From positions 2,480,001 to 2,544,000 of the forward strand of contig NZ_OY762229.1 of NCBI RefSeq assembly GCF_963665355.1: a DNA stretch of 64,000 nucleotides. The letters run 5' to 3'. The position numbers and the translations under genes are program-made. The DNA comes from an uncultured Desulfobacter sp. GTDB taxonomy: Bacteria; Desulfobacterota; Desulfobacteria; Desulfobacterales; Desulfobacteraceae. The notes beneath the pieces are model-generated. The model worked only from the letters and a program-made list of their open reading frames with translations. It ran no database searches and was not told the DNA's origin. Below are positions 26,562-36,187 of the stretch, in pieces; position 1 is the first letter of the stretch, and every line of letters begins with the position of its first letter.

Positions 26562-28523
26562 ATGGGTCCTACCTTTTTTAGGTCTCCAAGAACAAGATTC
26601 GTCCTGATATTTCAGTTGGCTGTGATCTGCCTTTTGGGTTTTGCCTTGACCCGGAGCCTTCTGCTGATTCAAGCCTGGCCTTTCATGGATAATTTTTCAT
26701 GGGACTGGTTTTATATTTTTGGCCAGGGGCTGGTATATGACATGGCCTTTATCTCCTATTTTTATATACCCTTTGTTATTTTCTTTCTGATTCTGCCCAA
26801 TAAATGGCTGGGTAGCAGAATCGTGTCCTATATTGTCCAGGCCGGGGCGTTTATTGTTCTTTACGGATTTGGATTCTGCATGGTTGCCGAATGGTATTTC
26901 TGGAAGGAATTCAACGTCAGGTTTAATTTTATTTCAGTGGACTACCTGGTATACAGAAGGGAGGTGACCGACAATATTTTACAATCCTATCCGGTTTTAT
27001 TTATTCTGCCCCTTCTTTTCGTGTTCACAGGCCTTTTATTCTGGTTTATCCGCCCTGCAGTTTTAAAAGCCCTCTGCGTGAAGGAACCCTTTAAAAAAAG
27101 AGCGGTAATGGCAGGGCTGATGCTCCTGCTTCCCCTGATTTCATTATGCTTTATTAATCAGTCCCAGCGAGGCCTTTCCGACAATAACTATGTGAATGAA
27201 CTGGCATCAAACGGACCCTATCAGCTCTTCGCCGCCTTCAGGAGCAACCGGTTGGATTACCGGCAGTTTTACGCAACCGGGGATGACCATGACCTTTCAA
27301 TGCGGTTAAAAGATCATGTCATGACGGCACGCTGCGTCCCGGACAAAGAAGTCTACAATATTGCCAGGGATGTCAGGGCACAGGGTCCTGCAAAAAAAAT
27401 GAATGTAATGCTGATCACTGTGGAGAGTCTGAGCGCCAGATTCCTGACGCGGTTCGGAGAAAAAACAGATATCACCCCGTTCATGGATAAATGGTTCAAC
27501 CAGGGGATGCTATTCACCAATTTTTATGCCACCGGCACCAGAACCACCAGGGGACTTGAAGCGATCACCCTGTCAATTCCCCCCACACCGGGGCGGTCCA
27601 TTGTCAAGCGCCCGGAAAACAGCCGGATGTTCAGTCTGGGCAAGGTCTTTAAAGATTTGGGATACGATACGGCTTTTCTTTATGGCGGAAGAGGATTTTT
27701 CGACAATATGAATGCATTTTTCTCGGGGAACGGGTACCGGATTGTGGACCAGGCCTGTCTGTCAGGCAACGAGATTACCTTTAAAAACGCCTGGGGTGTA
27801 TGTGATGGCGATCTGTACCGCAGGACCATTCAGGAGGCCAATCATGCCTACAGGGCGCAAAAACCATTTTTCTTTCACCTTATGACCACCAGTAACCATC
27901 AGCCCTTTACCTTCCCTGGGGGTAAAATAGATCTGATACCCGGAGAAGGCAAAGGTGGCAGCGGACGTCTGGGCGGGGTAAAATATACCGATTATGCCTT
28001 GGAGGAGTTGATGGCTGAAGCCAGAACACAGCCGTGGTTTAAGGACACAATATTTGTCGTGGTGGCGGACCACTGCGCCTCAAGTGCAGGAAAAGTGGGC
28101 CTGCCGGTGAAAAAATACCATATCCCGTTATTTATCTATTCGCCAGGGCATATTCCGTCCAAAGAGGTTGATACCCTGGCCAGTCAGATTGATCTGGCTC
28201 CCACCCTTCTCTCTTTGTTGAACATTTCCTATGAAAGTTTCTTTTTTGGGAAGAATATCCTCTCTTCGGACTTTGAAGGCCGGGCGCTGATCGCCAATTA
28301 CCAGAAGCTGGGACTTTTGAAAAAAGAGGAACTGCTCTTTTTGTCTCCCGGAAAGCAAATCAACAGAATCATTTTAAATCAGGGCGCTCCGGTTCTTGAA
28401 AAAATATCCCGAAATTATCCCGGGGTCAAAGAGCTGATGGCCTATTATCAGGGCGCAGATTATGTATTCATGCACCGCTTGAACCGCTGGAATGAATTCC
28501 CGGATCATCTGACTGAGAAGTGA
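26562..28523 (+). CDS. LTA synthase-family sulfatase-fold phosphotransferase
   Basis: A 653-residue membrane enzyme. Five N-terminal membrane segments (to about residue 205) precede an extracytoplasmic alkaline-phosphatase-fold domain. MLITVESLSARF carries the metal-binding Glu, YATGTRTTRGLEAI the catalytic Thr, and VVADHCASS the Asp-His pair. These features match LTA synthase / OpgB-type enzymes that transfer phosphoglycerol or phosphoethanolamine headgroups from phospholipid to envelope glycans. AAAGGAG precedes the ATG. It is followed by a two-component system that may respond to the envelope. Confidence 0.88.
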   Translation: MGPTFFRSPRTRFVLIFQLAVICLLGFALTRSLLLIQAWPFMDNFSWDWFYIFGQGLVYDMAFISYFYIPFVIFFLILPNKWLGSRIVSYIVQAGAFIVLYGFGFCMVAEWYFWKEFNVRFNFISVDYLVYRREVTDNILQSYPVLFILPLLFVFTGLLFWFIRPAVLKALCVKEPFKKRAVMAGLMLLLPLISLCFINQSQRGLSDNNYVNELASNGPYQLFAAFRSNRLDYRQFYATGDDHDLSMRLKDHVMTARCVPDKEVYNIARDVRAQGPAKKMNVMLITVESLSARFLTRFGEKTDITPFMDKWFNQGMLFTNFYATGTRTTRGLEAITLSIPPTPGRSIVKRPENSRMFSLGKVFKDLGYDTAFLYGGRGFFDNMNAFFSGNGYRIVDQACLSGNEITFKNAWGVCDGDLYRRTIQEANHAYRAQKPFFFHLMTTSNHQPFTFPGGKIDLIPGEGKGGSGRLGGVKYTDYALEELMAEARTQPWFKDTIFVVVADHCASSAGKVGLPVKKYHIPLFIYSPGHIPSKEVDTLASQIDLAPTLLSLLNISYESFFFGKNILSSDFEGRALIANYQKLGLLKKEELLFLSPGKQINRIILNQGAPVLEKISRNYPGVKELMAYYQGADYVFMHRLNRWNEFPDHLTEK

Positions 28524-28603
28524 AATTTTTCCCATAAAAGTTGTTATTTGACTGGTATTTGGTTATCTCTTAAAAAGAATACCGCACAGGAACAAATATA
28601 AAG

Positions 28604-29281
28604 ATGAACATATTAATTGTCGACGATGATACGGGGTTGCTGGACCAACTTCAAACCGCCCTGAAAAGAAAAAATTATGGGGTGGACATTGCTGAAAACG
28701 GTGAGCAGGCCCTGGACAAAATATTTGATGTTTCCTATGATCTTGTCCTTCTGGATATCATGCTTCCCCGGATGGATGGGCTAAGTGTATTAAAAGAGGT
28801 GCGAAAAGCCGGAATGGACATGCCCATTTTCATGCTGACAGCAAGAAGCGATGTCCAGGACAAGGTCAGGGGGCTGGATCATGGTGCAGACGACTATCTT
28901 GCCAAACCCTTTTCCATGGCCGAACTTATGGCCCGGATCAGGGCGATGCTGCGAAGAAAAGGAAACCGTACCCCTTTGCTTGAGGCCGGGCCGGTTTGCC
29001 TGGATACAGTTAAGCGGCAGGTAACCTTGAACGGAGAGGACGTTCATCTCACAGCCAAGGAATTTTCAATCCTTGAATTTCTTTTGCACAACAAAGGCAG
29101 TGCCGTATCCAGATTCAACCTGGCAGAGCATATATGGGGGGAGGAGTTCGATCCTTTTTCAATGTCCAATTATGTGGATGTCCATATGAAAAATTTGAGA
29201 AAAAAACTGACGTCCCAGGAAGAGCATCCCATCATCAAAACCATCCGGGGGATCGGGTTCATTATTGATGACCAGGTATGA
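28604..29281 (+). CDS. OmpR-family response regulator
   Basis: A 225-residue regulator. The receiver domain starts MNILIVDDDTGLLDQLQTAL; the phosphoacceptor Asp is in VLLDIMLPRMDG (about residue 51), with the conserved Thr/Ser (MLTARSD) and Lys (YLAKPF). A winged-helix DNA-binding domain follows (LTAKEFSILEFLLHNKGSAV, NYVDVHMKNLRKKL). It overlaps the sensor kinase gene by four bases, giving an operon with its partner. Confidence 0.95.
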   Translation: MNILIVDDDTGLLDQLQTALKRKNYGVDIAENGEQALDKIFDVSYDLVLLDIMLPRMDGLSVLKEVRKAGMDMPIFMLTARSDVQDKVRGLDHGADDYLAKPFSMAELMARIRAMLRRKGNRTPLLEAGPVCLDTVKRQVTLNGEDVHLTAKEFSILEFLLHNKGSAVSRFNLAEHIWGEEFDPFSMSNYVDVHMKNLRKKLTSQEEHPIIKTIRGIGFIIDDQV

Positions 29282-30684
29282 AGATTCGAAAAAAAATAAC
29301 CATCTGGATTTCCGGGGCCGCCCTTTTGTCCACCATTGTGTTTTCATCCATTATTTTCTGGGAACTGAGCGAAGAACCTTTTAAGCTCATCGACGAAGAA
29401 AACCAGCATATGGCTAAAACCCTGGCGGAAAGAATAAGGGCCGCCAGAGGTGTCATGGATGGTTTGAACCTTGACGATATGCCCTATGATCCGGACCATT
29501 ACTGGATCATGGCCAAAGATGGGGCGGGACGGATACTTTACAGCTCCAAACTTACCGAATTTACGGATCTTACCCTTTCAACTAAAAAAGCCAGATACCT
29601 GATTGAAAGGCAGATCCCAAGGTCACAAATATGGTTACAACAGGATAACAACGGGGATGTGATGTTCAGGGTAACTGTATTTCGTGAGAATACAGGCGAC
29701 CAATTCATGGAGATCCGTATAGGAAAACCTGTTGAAGATCTTGAAGAAGAACTGATTGAGCTTGGCATCCATATCGGGGCCAGTCTTTTCCTTTGTGCGA
29801 CGGGCATTGTAATTTTGAGCCATGTTCTGGCGGGGCGCATATTAAGGCCGATTTCAACGATCATAAATCAATCCAGGGAAATCAGTGACAGGTATCTGGA
29901 CAAAAGAATACCTTTGGGGAAAAACCGGGATGAACTCTATGAACTCTCTGTCGCCCTGAATACCATGATTGACAGAATTCAGCATTCTTTCAATCGTCAA
30001 AGAGAATTTATTGGCAATGCCTCCCATGAATTAAAGAGCCCTATCACCCTGATGATGCTGGCCCAGGAAGATGTGCTGATGAGTGAAAATTTATCACCAT
30101 CGGCCGAAAAGAGCATGATCAAACAGCTTGAAACAAGTCGTCGTATGAGCCACCTGGTGAAAAATCTGCTGGATCTTTCCAGAATGGAGCAACAGGAGAC
30201 TTTGCATACTGACCAACTGGACCTTTCTGAACTGATAGACAGAGTCTTTGATGATTATACCGACGTGCTGGCTGAAAAAGAGATTCGCATCCAGAATCAG
30301 ATACGATCTGCTCTGCCTGTCATGGGGGATTCGGAAAAATTGTTCCGCCTGTTCGTCAATCTGATTGACAATGCAATCCGGTACAACCTGCCCGCAGGGG
30401 GAGAAATTAAAATCAAGGGGACGAAATCAAAGACAGGCGTCTGTGTTGAAATCTTAAATTCAGGCTCAAAAATACCGGAACAGGACATTCCCCGTCTGTT
30501 CGAACAGTTTTACCGTGTTGAGAAATCCAGGTCCCAGGCTCTCGGAGGTTCCGGGCTGGGGCTGGCCATTGCCCGCAAGATCGTAATTCTTCATAATGGC
30601 AGAATAGAGATCTCCAACGGTCCGGATCAGATGATACAGACAACTGTCTGGCTGCCGGGAAACAGATACCCGGAACAGACATAA
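29278..30684 (+). CDS. Sensor histidine kinase
   Basis: A 468-residue membrane kinase. Two membrane segments (about 7-25 and 165-187) flank a periplasmic sensor of about 140 residues; a HAMP domain (RILRPISTIINQSREISDRY) follows. The H-box is IGNASHELKSPITLMMLAQE, with N-box FVNLIDNAIRYN and G-boxes around GGSGLGLAIARKIV. It should phosphorylate the response regulator encoded immediately upstream. The stimulus is unknown. Confidence 0.94.
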   Translation: MKIRKKITIWISGAALLSTIVFSSIIFWELSEEPFKLIDEENQHMAKTLAERIRAARGVMDGLNLDDMPYDPDHYWIMAKDGAGRILYSSKLTEFTDLTLSTKKARYLIERQIPRSQIWLQQDNNGDVMFRVTVFRENTGDQFMEIRIGKPVEDLEEELIELGIHIGASLFLCATGIVILSHVLAGRILRPISTIINQSREISDRYLDKRIPLGKNRDELYELSVALNTMIDRIQHSFNRQREFIGNASHELKSPITLMMLAQEDVLMSENLSPSAEKSMIKQLETSRRMSHLVKNLLDLSRMEQQETLHTDQLDLSELIDRVFDDYTDVLAEKEIRIQNQIRSALPVMGDSEKLFRLFVNLIDNAIRYNLPAGGEIKIKGTKSKTGVCVEILNSGSKIPEQDIPRLFEQFYRVEKSRSQALGGSGLGLAIARKIVILHNGRIEISNGPDQMIQTTVWLPGNRYPEQT

Positions 30685-30755
30685 ACCAACCGGTATCCCT
30701 TTCCGGGATTATTTTATTCTCTTTTTCCTGGGATATTGGCCGGCAAGAAACGAAT

Positions 30756-31364
30756 TCAATAAATGCTCCATAGAGAGCCGATAGCCCCTGTTTCTCTAAG
30801 GCCTTCTATAACCTCAAGAATTCCTGCAAGCCAGACAAACCACAATGCACTGAAAATATGAATCCGGTACACGACAGGGTTGACCTGATAGGTGGCAGGC
30901 TCGTCAAATAATGAAAATTTTGGAAAAAAGGCGGGGGTATTATGGATGTAGCTTTCAAATTCAGCCCCAAAATTTGACGAGAGTCTTTTTTCTTCACTTT
31001 TTATTACAAAGGGATAATAGCTTGCAAATAAAATTAAAAAGAGAATGGGAAACGTTAGTGTTTCAGTGCAGAAACCAATCCCTATGGCTCCGATCAGGCT
31101 GAAAAAATAAAGGGGGTTTCTGCATAAAGAGTATGGACCATTGGTAACCAGTTGTTTATCTTTGTATCCGGCCACATAAAGCGAGCACCACATTCGTCCC
31201 AAAGATGCAACGCCAACCAAAACGATACCGATAAAAAACAATATGGATGTAAATAGTTCATTCCCCGTCTGCCAGTGGCTTTTGCTGGCAAGTACAAAAA
31301 ATAAAATAATGGCTCCCGCCACCCGGGAAATCAGGATTCTGTATTTTTCTGCACGAAAAGGCAT
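30756..31364 (-). CDS. Isoprenylcysteine carboxyl methyltransferase-like membrane protein
   Basis: A 202-residue protein with four to five membrane segments. The cofactor-binding motif GPYSLCRNPLYFFSLIGAIG and the closing SEEKRLSSNFGAEFESY are those of the ICMT/PEMT-like methyltransferase family. The bacterial substrate is not known; lipids or small molecules are likely. It lies downstream of the DISARM-like operon on the same strand but about 155 bases away, and is probably not part of it. Confidence 0.82.
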   Translation of the reverse strand: MPFRAEKYRILISRVAGAIILFFVLASKSHWQTGNELFTSILFFIGIVLVGVASLGRMWCSLYVAGYKDKQLVTNGPYSLCRNPLYFFSLIGAIGIGFCTETLTFPILFLILFASYYPFVIKSEEKRLSSNFGAEFESYIHNTPAFFPKFSLFDEPATYQVNPVVYRIHIFSALWFVWLAGILEVIEGLRETGAIGSLWSIY

Positions 31365-31518
31365 TCTATTACTCCTTAAACAATTTGTTGACGGTGTACT
31401 AATATAACACTAATCATGAAAAAAGTATGAATTGAAAATGTGCTTATTGTATGAGATTTTCAATAGAGGATGGTTTTTGAATTCCCATTGATCCTTTTGA
31501 GATGCCCACTGGCCACCC

Positions 31519-33141
31519 CTATTTTAGCCCCAATATTTTTTTTATTTCCCATTGGATGCGGTCAGAAAATTTGCCTTTGGACAGGGCCTGGTCAAGGTGC
31601 TGAACAAATTTGCTGCGGTCTATTTTATGGATGATTCGTTTTTCCAGTCCATCCAGGATTAGTTCCAGTCCGGACCGGGTCGCTTTCAGGGTATATTCTC
31701 CATGGCCGAGGAGCACATGGGTATGGATGCAGTCCCAGTTCTGGTGTTTGGCTAAAAATACCGCGGCCTGCTCCAGTTCATCTGTCCACTCCTGATTACT
31801 GTCCTGGTCAAGGATGAACAAGTTTCGCCATAACACTGGAGGCGCCGGGGCAGATGCCAGGTCTGCCGGGATATCTGTCCGGGCCAGAACGGCCATACGG
31901 AAAAAAATCGCCTGCCTTAATTGTGAAGACGATTTTAAATGGGGGGAAAGTCCCATCCACCCCTCCCTTGCCCCAAACAAAATGGCTGCACCCACCCGGT
32001 CCGACGCATTAAAGTTTTCGTTTTCAAAGTCAAGAAGCTGCTGGCTGCTCTCCCGCAGGAAAAACAGAATCACGGCCCTGGAAAAGGGTTTGGGGTGTTT
32101 TTCCAATAGTTGGGACAAGGTTAAATCACAGCGGTTCTGGGTTATATTCGTAAGATCCTGGACAAGGCTTTCCAGGGCCGGTTTTGCCTTTTCATTGGCG
32201 AAAACTTCCAGTTGCGTTGCGATCATCTGATTTAAATAGTCAAGAGCTCTGTTTTTTGCCGTTTCAGCAGAAGATGCTTGTGCAATATTTTTTACCATTC
32301 CCCAGAACATTGTGTTGTAGGTCCGGCTGCTGTCCCGGGATGTCCAGGCCCAGAACGGATAGATAAAAGAGATGTCCCCAGGGTGCTTGGGTAATGAATC
32401 CTCGTCCGCCATGGCGCCTTGAAAGGCTGCGGCCTGGACCGCACCGTGGTCTGCCATGGCATAGAGCAGACCCATGATGCCCCCGCAGGCGCCGGCAATG
32501 TCGCAGTCAGGCCGGGGCGGAATTGTGTTCAGGCTCTTTTGGGCATTGGGCCAGGGAAACGATTCCTGGGTTCCGAACATGGAAACGCTGTCCGATTTTT
32601 CCTTGTTTTTTTTATCTTTAAAAAGGGTCTTATTCGTCCGGAGGCAAACAATTCCCGGATCGACATTTGAATAATCCTGGAGGCTTTCCTTGAATGCGGC
32701 CACCTCTTTTTTTGATTGAAAATAAACAGCTTCGATCCAGGTTGCGGGAACCGGGCCCGGAAAAACAACAGCCGCCTGAAAATCTTTGATCCCCTGGGAG
32801 AAATCAGGAACCCCATGAACCTGTCCTGCCGAATCAATGGTGTGCACCGGGCCTTTTAGGTTTTGAAGATTGATTTTAATTACACAGGGCAGCAGATGCG
32901 GTTCCTCTTCCACGGCCATGGCAATGGCTGTGCCCGGAATCTTATCGGCAAAACAAAGAATGTTTCCGGGAAACAGGGACAATGGATCTGTGTAATATCT
33001 GTTTTTAAACCCCGATACCGGTAAAACCAGGCCAAAAGCCATCATGTATGAAAGGTTCAGATGGTTGGTGGGAATATACCAGTCAATGGTGGTTAAAGCT
33101 GTCTGGTTTGATGTGTCTTCGGTGTTCATTGGAGGCCTCAT
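31519..33141 (-). CDS. Unrecognised protein, last gene of the DISARM-like operon
   Basis: A 540-residue protein of no family I recognise. The N-terminus (WYIPTNHLNLSYMMAFGLVL) loosely recalls the H-x-x-N-L-x-x-I-x-x-x-G-L pattern seen in DarT and other ADP-ribosyltransferase-fold proteins, but catalytic residues cannot be identified. Residues about 120-300 mix alpha/beta stretches; the glycine-rich CDIAGACGGIMGLLYAMADH is notable. The C-terminal half is mostly helical with a basic end. There is no signal peptide or membrane segment. Its ATG overlaps the helicase stop (ATGA), so it is co-translated with the operon and is the best candidate for a variable effector or sensor. Confidence 0.75.
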   Translation of the reverse strand: MRPPMNTEDTSNQTALTTIDWYIPTNHLNLSYMMAFGLVLPVSGFKNRYYTDPLSLFPGNILCFADKIPGTAIAMAVEEEPHLLPCVIKINLQNLKGPVHTIDSAGQVHGVPDFSQGIKDFQAAVVFPGPVPATWIEAVYFQSKKEVAAFKESLQDYSNVDPGIVCLRTNKTLFKDKKNKEKSDSVSMFGTQESFPWPNAQKSLNTIPPRPDCDIAGACGGIMGLLYAMADHGAVQAAAFQGAMADEDSLPKHPGDISFIYPFWAWTSRDSSRTYNTMFWGMVKNIAQASSAETAKNRALDYLNQMIATQLEVFANEKAKPALESLVQDLTNITQNRCDLTLSQLLEKHPKPFSRAVILFFLRESSQQLLDFENENFNASDRVGAAILFGAREGWMGLSPHLKSSSQLRQAIFFRMAVLARTDIPADLASAPAPPVLWRNLFILDQDSNQEWTDELEQAAVFLAKHQNWDCIHTHVLLGHGEYTLKATRSGLELILDGLEKRIIHKIDRSKFVQHLDQALSKGKFSDRIQWEIKKILGLK

Positions 33142-34322
33142 GGATAGTATTTAAGGATGTCGGTGTCGGTTGGCAGTATGGCGTTGGCAGCAGAGTTCAT
33201 TCCCTCTCGTCTGAGCAGAATCAGGGATTGTCTGGCCCTGGCCGTCATGACATAAAACAGGCGTTTTAAATGGGTTTTGTCCTCTCCCAGGAGAGATGGA
33301 TGCCTGTTGATGTCGGCCAGAAAAACCCGGTCAAATTCAAGCCCTTTGCAGGACTGGGCATTGATGACCATGATGCCGCCCTGGTGAAAATTCATTTTGT
33401 TTTCACTGCCTTTGAAAAAGGTCCTCAAGTAGGGCTGACCATTGTCCAGGCGGATCTGATGTGAGACGGTTTTCAATGTATCTACATATATCTGCCGGAC
33501 CTGGTTATTGGGGGTTATGATGCCGATGAGTGTGGACGGGGTGCGGTCCGCCATCAGTAAAATCCGTCGGATCACTCTATAAAACTGATCATGGCGGAAC
33601 GTGAACATAAGCGGTGTGTCCTGGGGCTGTTGACCACATTCCGGGGCGGGCTCCACTCTGGGAACCGCAGCATCGCCGGTATAGAAATTTTGCACCAGCC
33701 TGGCAATGGCTTCGGTGTTTCTGAAGTTTTGTTTTAACTCCACCACCTCACGGGTATCTATGTCCAGATAGACTTCAATATCCCTTCGGCTGCTGTTTTT
33801 TCCCGAGACAATCTGCTGGTTCTGGTCCGCAGCCACAAAGAAGTTCATATATCCCATATTGACCAGGGCCTGGTAAAAATCCGGCGGCATATCCTGTCCT
33901 TCGTCAATGATGAGAAAATCGGATTTCGGGAGCGTGGTGTCTGGGGTTTCCAAAAGGATCTGATGCACCTTTTCCCAGTCTATCTCCCGCCATGAAGACC
34001 CCGCTACCGGGGCAAGGCGGGGAATCTTGCGGGTTGTGATTTTTTCAAAGGTTTTAAAAAACCAGGTCATCCACTGGAAACAGCAGATCTCCTGTCCCCC
34101 GAGGCAGCAGCTGGCTTCATGGAGCAGGCGGTTGTATACCAGAAATACATGGGGGTCCCCGGCCTTTGCATGGCGCCGTGCCCGCAACAGGGCCAGAACG
34201 GATTTTCCAGTGCCCGGGCCCCCCACCACAAGATACTGCCCCTCTTTGGGCAGGGCTCTTGCACGTTCCTGCTCCTTGTTCAGCTCCTGGATGCCGGGCA
34301 GTCTGAAAATCCGTTCAGCCAT
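33138..34322 (-). CDS. Compact UvrD/Rep-type SF1 helicase of the DISARM-like operon
   Basis: A 394-residue superfamily 1 ATPase, much shorter than UvrD (about 720). Walker A GGPGTGKS is at residues 34-41, motif Ia YNRLLHEA, Walker B LIIDEGQD at 137-144, motif III VAADQNQQI, motif IV LKQNFRNTEAI, motif V INAQSCKGLEFDRVFLADI and motif VI LFYVMTARARQSL. The large 1B/2B insertions are missing, leaving a minimal motor. Its start overlaps drmB by eight bases. A helicase of this type is not part of the described DISARM classes (class 1 has a SNF2 helicase, DrmD). Confidence 0.88.
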   Translation of the reverse strand: MAERIFRLPGIQELNKEQERARALPKEGQYLVVGGPGTGKSVLALLRARRHAKAGDPHVFLVYNRLLHEASCCLGGQEICCFQWMTWFFKTFEKITTRKIPRLAPVAGSSWREIDWEKVHQILLETPDTTLPKSDFLIIDEGQDMPPDFYQALVNMGYMNFFVAADQNQQIVSGKNSSRRDIEVYLDIDTREVVELKQNFRNTEAIARLVQNFYTGDAAVPRVEPAPECGQQPQDTPLMFTFRHDQFYRVIRRILLMADRTPSTLIGIITPNNQVRQIYVDTLKTVSHQIRLDNGQPYLRTFFKGSENKMNFHQGGIMVINAQSCKGLEFDRVFLADINRHPSLLGEDKTHLKRLFYVMTARARQSLILLRREGMNSAANAILPTDTDILKYYP

Positions 34323-36165
34323 TTTTGTCTTCCCCCAAACAGCCGGAAAAGGTTAAGAATTGCTCCAACGATTCGTTTTCATTGCCCTTAATAAGGGCTC
34401 TGTCCAGAAGAATGTTGCCGTATGCACAGGCCGTTTCAGGGATCAATGCACAGGCATGGCAGGCCGAGCGGTTTAACAGGTGGGGGCCCTGGCCTTCATG
34501 TTCCGAACAGACCGGATCCAGGGAACACCACAGGGCCTGTTCAAACACCTGGCATAAAAGGGATAGAAACCTTCGGGGGTGGGCCAGTTCGCAAAGTCCG
34601 CCCAAAGAGCCTTCCACGTCGGGTACGGCCACATAGATCAGAATGCCGGCCATGGCATTTGCACCTGTTTTGGCATAAATGCGCTCTTTGAGTGAGGCGG
34701 CCGGATATCCGGCCATGGCCTCAAGCCTTCTGATCAGGAGATGGGCAATGGTGTGGAGCAGGATAAATCTTGGGCAGACAACAAGATCCGACTGGTCATC
34801 AAATTGCCGGGGACTTTTTTCAAACCGGTGGATCAACGGCTGTACCCTGGCCTGAACCGGTTCCAGCACCTCCCATTGCTCCAGAATGGTCTGGTTAAAG
34901 GTGAAAAAAATGCCGTCCCCATACAGCTCCAGGGCGGGGAGCCAGTCGCTTTCTCCCACGATATCCGGAGGGATTGTGGTGCCGTACAGGCGCTGAAAAC
35001 CGGTTAAAATTGAAATTTCCTTGAGCCGGGTTACGGCAATGACCTGGTCCAGAATATTTCTCACCTGCCAGGGCCGGGACTTTTCTTCAAGCCCAAGGGA
35101 TTTCAGCTCCCGGGAATAATGGCAGGTTACAAAGTCCTCTTCATCGGACTGTTCCGGGATGGGTGCAATCAGGGCATGGTATTCATTTTCCCTGACAAGG
35201 CCCGGGGTGAAGTGCTGTCCGTAAAGGGGGTATCCTTTTTGAATCTGCTCCAACGCCTTTTCGATGTCCTGGACCGTGCAGGCAAATTCATGGGTCAGGC
35301 GTGAAAACAGACTCTTTTTTTGCAGCTGGGTGCCGGTGTTGTCAATGGCTCTGCGGATTTTTGAATTGGTGTAGAGCCGGTGCACCACGGTTCTTTTTGA
35401 GATTCTGGATTCAGGGGGGATGACCAGGGCTGATTTGTACACAGGTCTGTGGACACGGGTATCGTTGACCATGAGAACGATTCCGGGGGCGTCTTCACTG
35501 TCCGGGTTTTTTGACGAAACCGGATCTTTTGAAAATATCCAGGGCTGGGGCCGAAGGTTTTTGTAGGCTGCCCGGATGCCGGTATAAAACTCTGAACGTG
35601 CCTGGCACCGGGTGCAGATCAATTCAAATTTTGACCCTTTGTCCTGGGTCAGTCTCAGATAGGGTCTTTGCCAGTCCGGTCTGCATAGTTTTTGCCTGGG
35701 TGCTCTGCTCTCCTGGTGGGTGAGACGGTGCCAGGGCACATCTGCCATGTGGCCGTCTTCATGGACCAGAACCCAGTGAACCTGTGCCAGTGGCGGTTTT
35801 TTGGGGCAGGCGGTGCAGTGCCACGGACCCCGGGGATCATCTTTCCAGGGCTTGCAATAAAGCATTCCGCAGGCAGGGCACCGCATCCAGCAGGGAAACC
35901 GCATGGCCGGAATATATGATCCGGAAATTTGTCCGTTATCAAGGTTCAGGGCTATGGGCGGCTCCCGTAACTCCTGTGTGATGTTCAGGGCATTTTTCAC
36001 CTGCTCCACATAGTCGATGGGGCGTCCGGCAGGCGCTTTGTTTTTGTCGGTCCATTCCCGGATATCTTTGGGTGTCATGAGGAAATCCGGCCCCCGGATG
36101 ATGGCGCCCACGGTACTGTATCCCAGAATATGGGAGAGTCGAATGGATACGAAATCGTTTTTCAT
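34315..36165 (-). CDS. drmB: DrmB-like DUF1998 protein
   Basis: A protein of about 616 residues beginning MKNDFVSIRLSHILGYSTVG (start ATG at 36165; a longer reading overlaps the helicase gene). The opening with LSHILGYSTVGAIIRGPDFL followed by MTPKDIREW is typical of DrmB. A zinc-binding segment CPACGMLYC...CTACPKK lies near residues 95-125. The C-terminal DUF1998 domain includes FILLHTIAHLLIRRL, GILIYVAVPDVEGSLGGL and a second zinc motif CHACALIPETACAYGN. DrmB works with DrmA as the DISARM core that recognises and handles invading DNA. It follows drmA by about 22 bases. Confidence 0.88.
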   Translation of the reverse strand: MKNDFVSIRLSHILGYSTVGAIIRGPDFLMTPKDIREWTDKNKAPAGRPIDYVEQVKNALNITQELREPPIALNLDNGQISGSYIPAMRFPCWMRCPACGMLYCKPWKDDPRGPWHCTACPKKPPLAQVHWVLVHEDGHMADVPWHRLTHQESRAPRQKLCRPDWQRPYLRLTQDKGSKFELICTRCQARSEFYTGIRAAYKNLRPQPWIFSKDPVSSKNPDSEDAPGIVLMVNDTRVHRPVYKSALVIPPESRISKRTVVHRLYTNSKIRRAIDNTGTQLQKKSLFSRLTHEFACTVQDIEKALEQIQKGYPLYGQHFTPGLVRENEYHALIAPIPEQSDEEDFVTCHYSRELKSLGLEEKSRPWQVRNILDQVIAVTRLKEISILTGFQRLYGTTIPPDIVGESDWLPALELYGDGIFFTFNQTILEQWEVLEPVQARVQPLIHRFEKSPRQFDDQSDLVVCPRFILLHTIAHLLIRRLEAMAGYPAASLKERIYAKTGANAMAGILIYVAVPDVEGSLGGLCELAHPRRFLSLLCQVFEQALWCSLDPVCSEHEGQGPHLLNRSACHACALIPETACAYGNILLDRALIKGNENESLEQFLTFSGCLGEDKNG

Positions 36166-36187
36166 CACATATGAATTCCCATGATCC

